Assembly (NCBI GenBank): GCA_029939875.1
Contig: JAOZSC010000136.1
Location: 1 to 6,973 of the forward strand
DNA length: 6,973 nt
Direction: 5' to 3'
Source: Desulfobacterales bacterium
GTDB taxonomy: Bacteria; Desulfobacterota; Desulfobacteria; Desulfobacterales; JAFDCJ01
This document shows, piece after piece, positions 6,382 through 6,973 of this stretch. The notes beneath the pieces were generated by a model. That model saw only the letters and a program-made list of their open reading frames with translations. It made no database searches and was not told the DNA's origin. The position numbers were made by a program, and so were the translations under genes. Position 1 is the stretch's first letter; every line of letters begins with the position of its first letter.

Positions 6382-6973
6382 ATGCAGATCGATCTGTCGG
6401 TTCAAGAGGTAACTAAAAAATTTAAAGAATTTACCGCTGTAAGCAGCGTCTCTTTTGACGTGCCGGACGGCAGCTTTTTTTCAATTCTGGGGCCGTCCGG
6501 CTGCGGCAAAACGACCCTGCTGCGCATGATCGCCGGGCTGGCCGAGCCCACCTCGGGCGCCATTGAAATTCGCGGCAAAAATATGCTCGGTATTGCTCCC
6601 AACAAGCGGCCGGTCAACCTAATTTTCCAGCACCTGGCCCTGTTTCCCATGATGAACGTCGGCGAGAACATCGCCTTCGGGCTGCGCAGGCGCAGGGAAA
6701 AAAAAGGTGAGATCCAGAAAAAGGTAGAGGCCATCCTGGAGCGGGTGGATCTGGCCGGCTTCGGCGGTAAAAAAGTCGATCAACTGTCCGGCGGCCAGCA
6801 ACAACGGGTGGCGATTGCCCGCAGCCTGGTTCTGGAACCCGCCGTGCTGCTGCTGGACGAGCCCCTGGGAGCCCTGGATTTGAAACTGCGCGAGCAGATG
6901 AAAGTGGAGCTGAAAAAGCTGCAGGCCAAAGTCGGCACCACCTTTGTCTACATCACCCATGACCAGTCCGAAG
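6382..6973 (+). CDS. ABC transporter ATP-binding protein, PotA-like (3' end cut by window edge)
   Basis: This cytoplasmic ATPase subunit would power uptake of the ligand brought by the preceding binding protein, docking on two permeases that should be encoded downstream. The first 197 residues of an expected 340-380 are present, and the frame is open to the right edge. All nucleotide-binding-domain motifs in this part are intact: Walker A GPSGCGKTT at 37-45, Q-loop Gln83 in IFQHLALFP, signature LSGGQQQR at 135-142, Walker B LLLDEP at 156-161 with catalytic Glu160, D-loop GALD at 163-166 and H-loop His193. The FQHLALFPMMNV stretch is typical of the PotA/spermidine-putrescine branch of importers. 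The C-terminal regulatory TOBE domain would be beyond the window. Its position 175 bp after a PotD-like gene on the same strand supports one transporter operon; the actual substrate is not established. Confidence 0.94.
   Translation, partial: MQIDLSVQEVTKKFKEFTAVSSVSFDVPDGSFFSILGPSGCGKTTLLRMIAGLAEPTSGAIEIRGKNMLGIAPNKRPVNLIFQHLALFPMMNVGENIAFGLRRRREKKGEIQKKVEAILERVDLAGFGGKKVDQLSGGQQQRVAIARSLVLEPAVLLLDEPLGALDLKLREQMKVELKKLQAKVGTTFVYITHDQSE

Noticed and set aside
6273..6416. Small open frame of 47 codons in the spacer before the ATPase gene, with AAAGGAG just upstream
   Set aside because: The ribosome-binding-like sequence directly abuts the ATG, the frame runs through the repeats and overlaps the ATPase start, and the peptide has no recognisable feature.
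6698..6705. Run of eight A in the ATPase gene as a slippage or programmed frameshift site
   Set aside because: The frame continues normally into the LSGGQ and Walker B motifs, and nothing suggests a second product.

Overview
The window looks like a bacterial chromosome segment of moderately high GC, with dense genes and short intergenic gaps. The gene style, and the CTGACAC / CTGAAACC repeat units at 6216-6304, suggest a Desulfobacterota (deltaproteobacterial) genome. That is an impression from gene style, not a proven assignment. No rRNA, tRNA, CRISPR array or transposase is visible.

Layout from left to right: (1) the C-terminal third of a transketolase, cut by the left edge (1-620, +). (2) A 188-bp gap with no clear gene (621-808). 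(3) A 1027-residue three-domain protein (809-3892, +). It joins an aminoglycoside-phosphotransferase-fold kinase resembling hydroxylysine kinase, an M23/LytM zinc peptidase domain with all its metal ligands, and a class-III PLP enzyme of the ethanolamine-phosphate / 5-phosphohydroxylysine phospho-lyase type. (4) A convergent HAD-superfamily hydrolase with an unusually large cap (3902-4894, -), only 9 bp away tail to tail. (5) A 241-bp divergent control region holding a near-perfect palindrome, two stem-loops and a sigma70-like promoter (4895-5135). (6) A secreted PotD-like ABC substrate-binding protein (5136-6206, +). (7) A repeat-containing 175-bp spacer. (8) The N-terminal 197 codons of a PotA-like ABC ATPase, cut by the right edge (6382-6973, +).

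The most notable gene is the fusion. Its kinase and lyase domains are arranged as consecutive steps of an amino-alcohol degradation route: ATP-dependent phosphorylation of a hydroxyl group, then PLP-dependent loss of phosphate and ammonia to give an aldehyde. Hydroxylysine, ethanolamine or a related amino alcohol would fit. The peptidase domain between them has no obvious place in that route and the protein has no signal peptide. The nearby amine-type ABC importer could supply the substrate. By eye its binding protein keeps the aromatic residues of the PotD pocket but lacks the acidic pair that binds polyamine amines, so its ligand may not be spermidine or putrescine. The link between importer, HAD enzyme and fusion is an inference from proximity: the HAD gene lies between them on the opposite strand, so they are not one operon.
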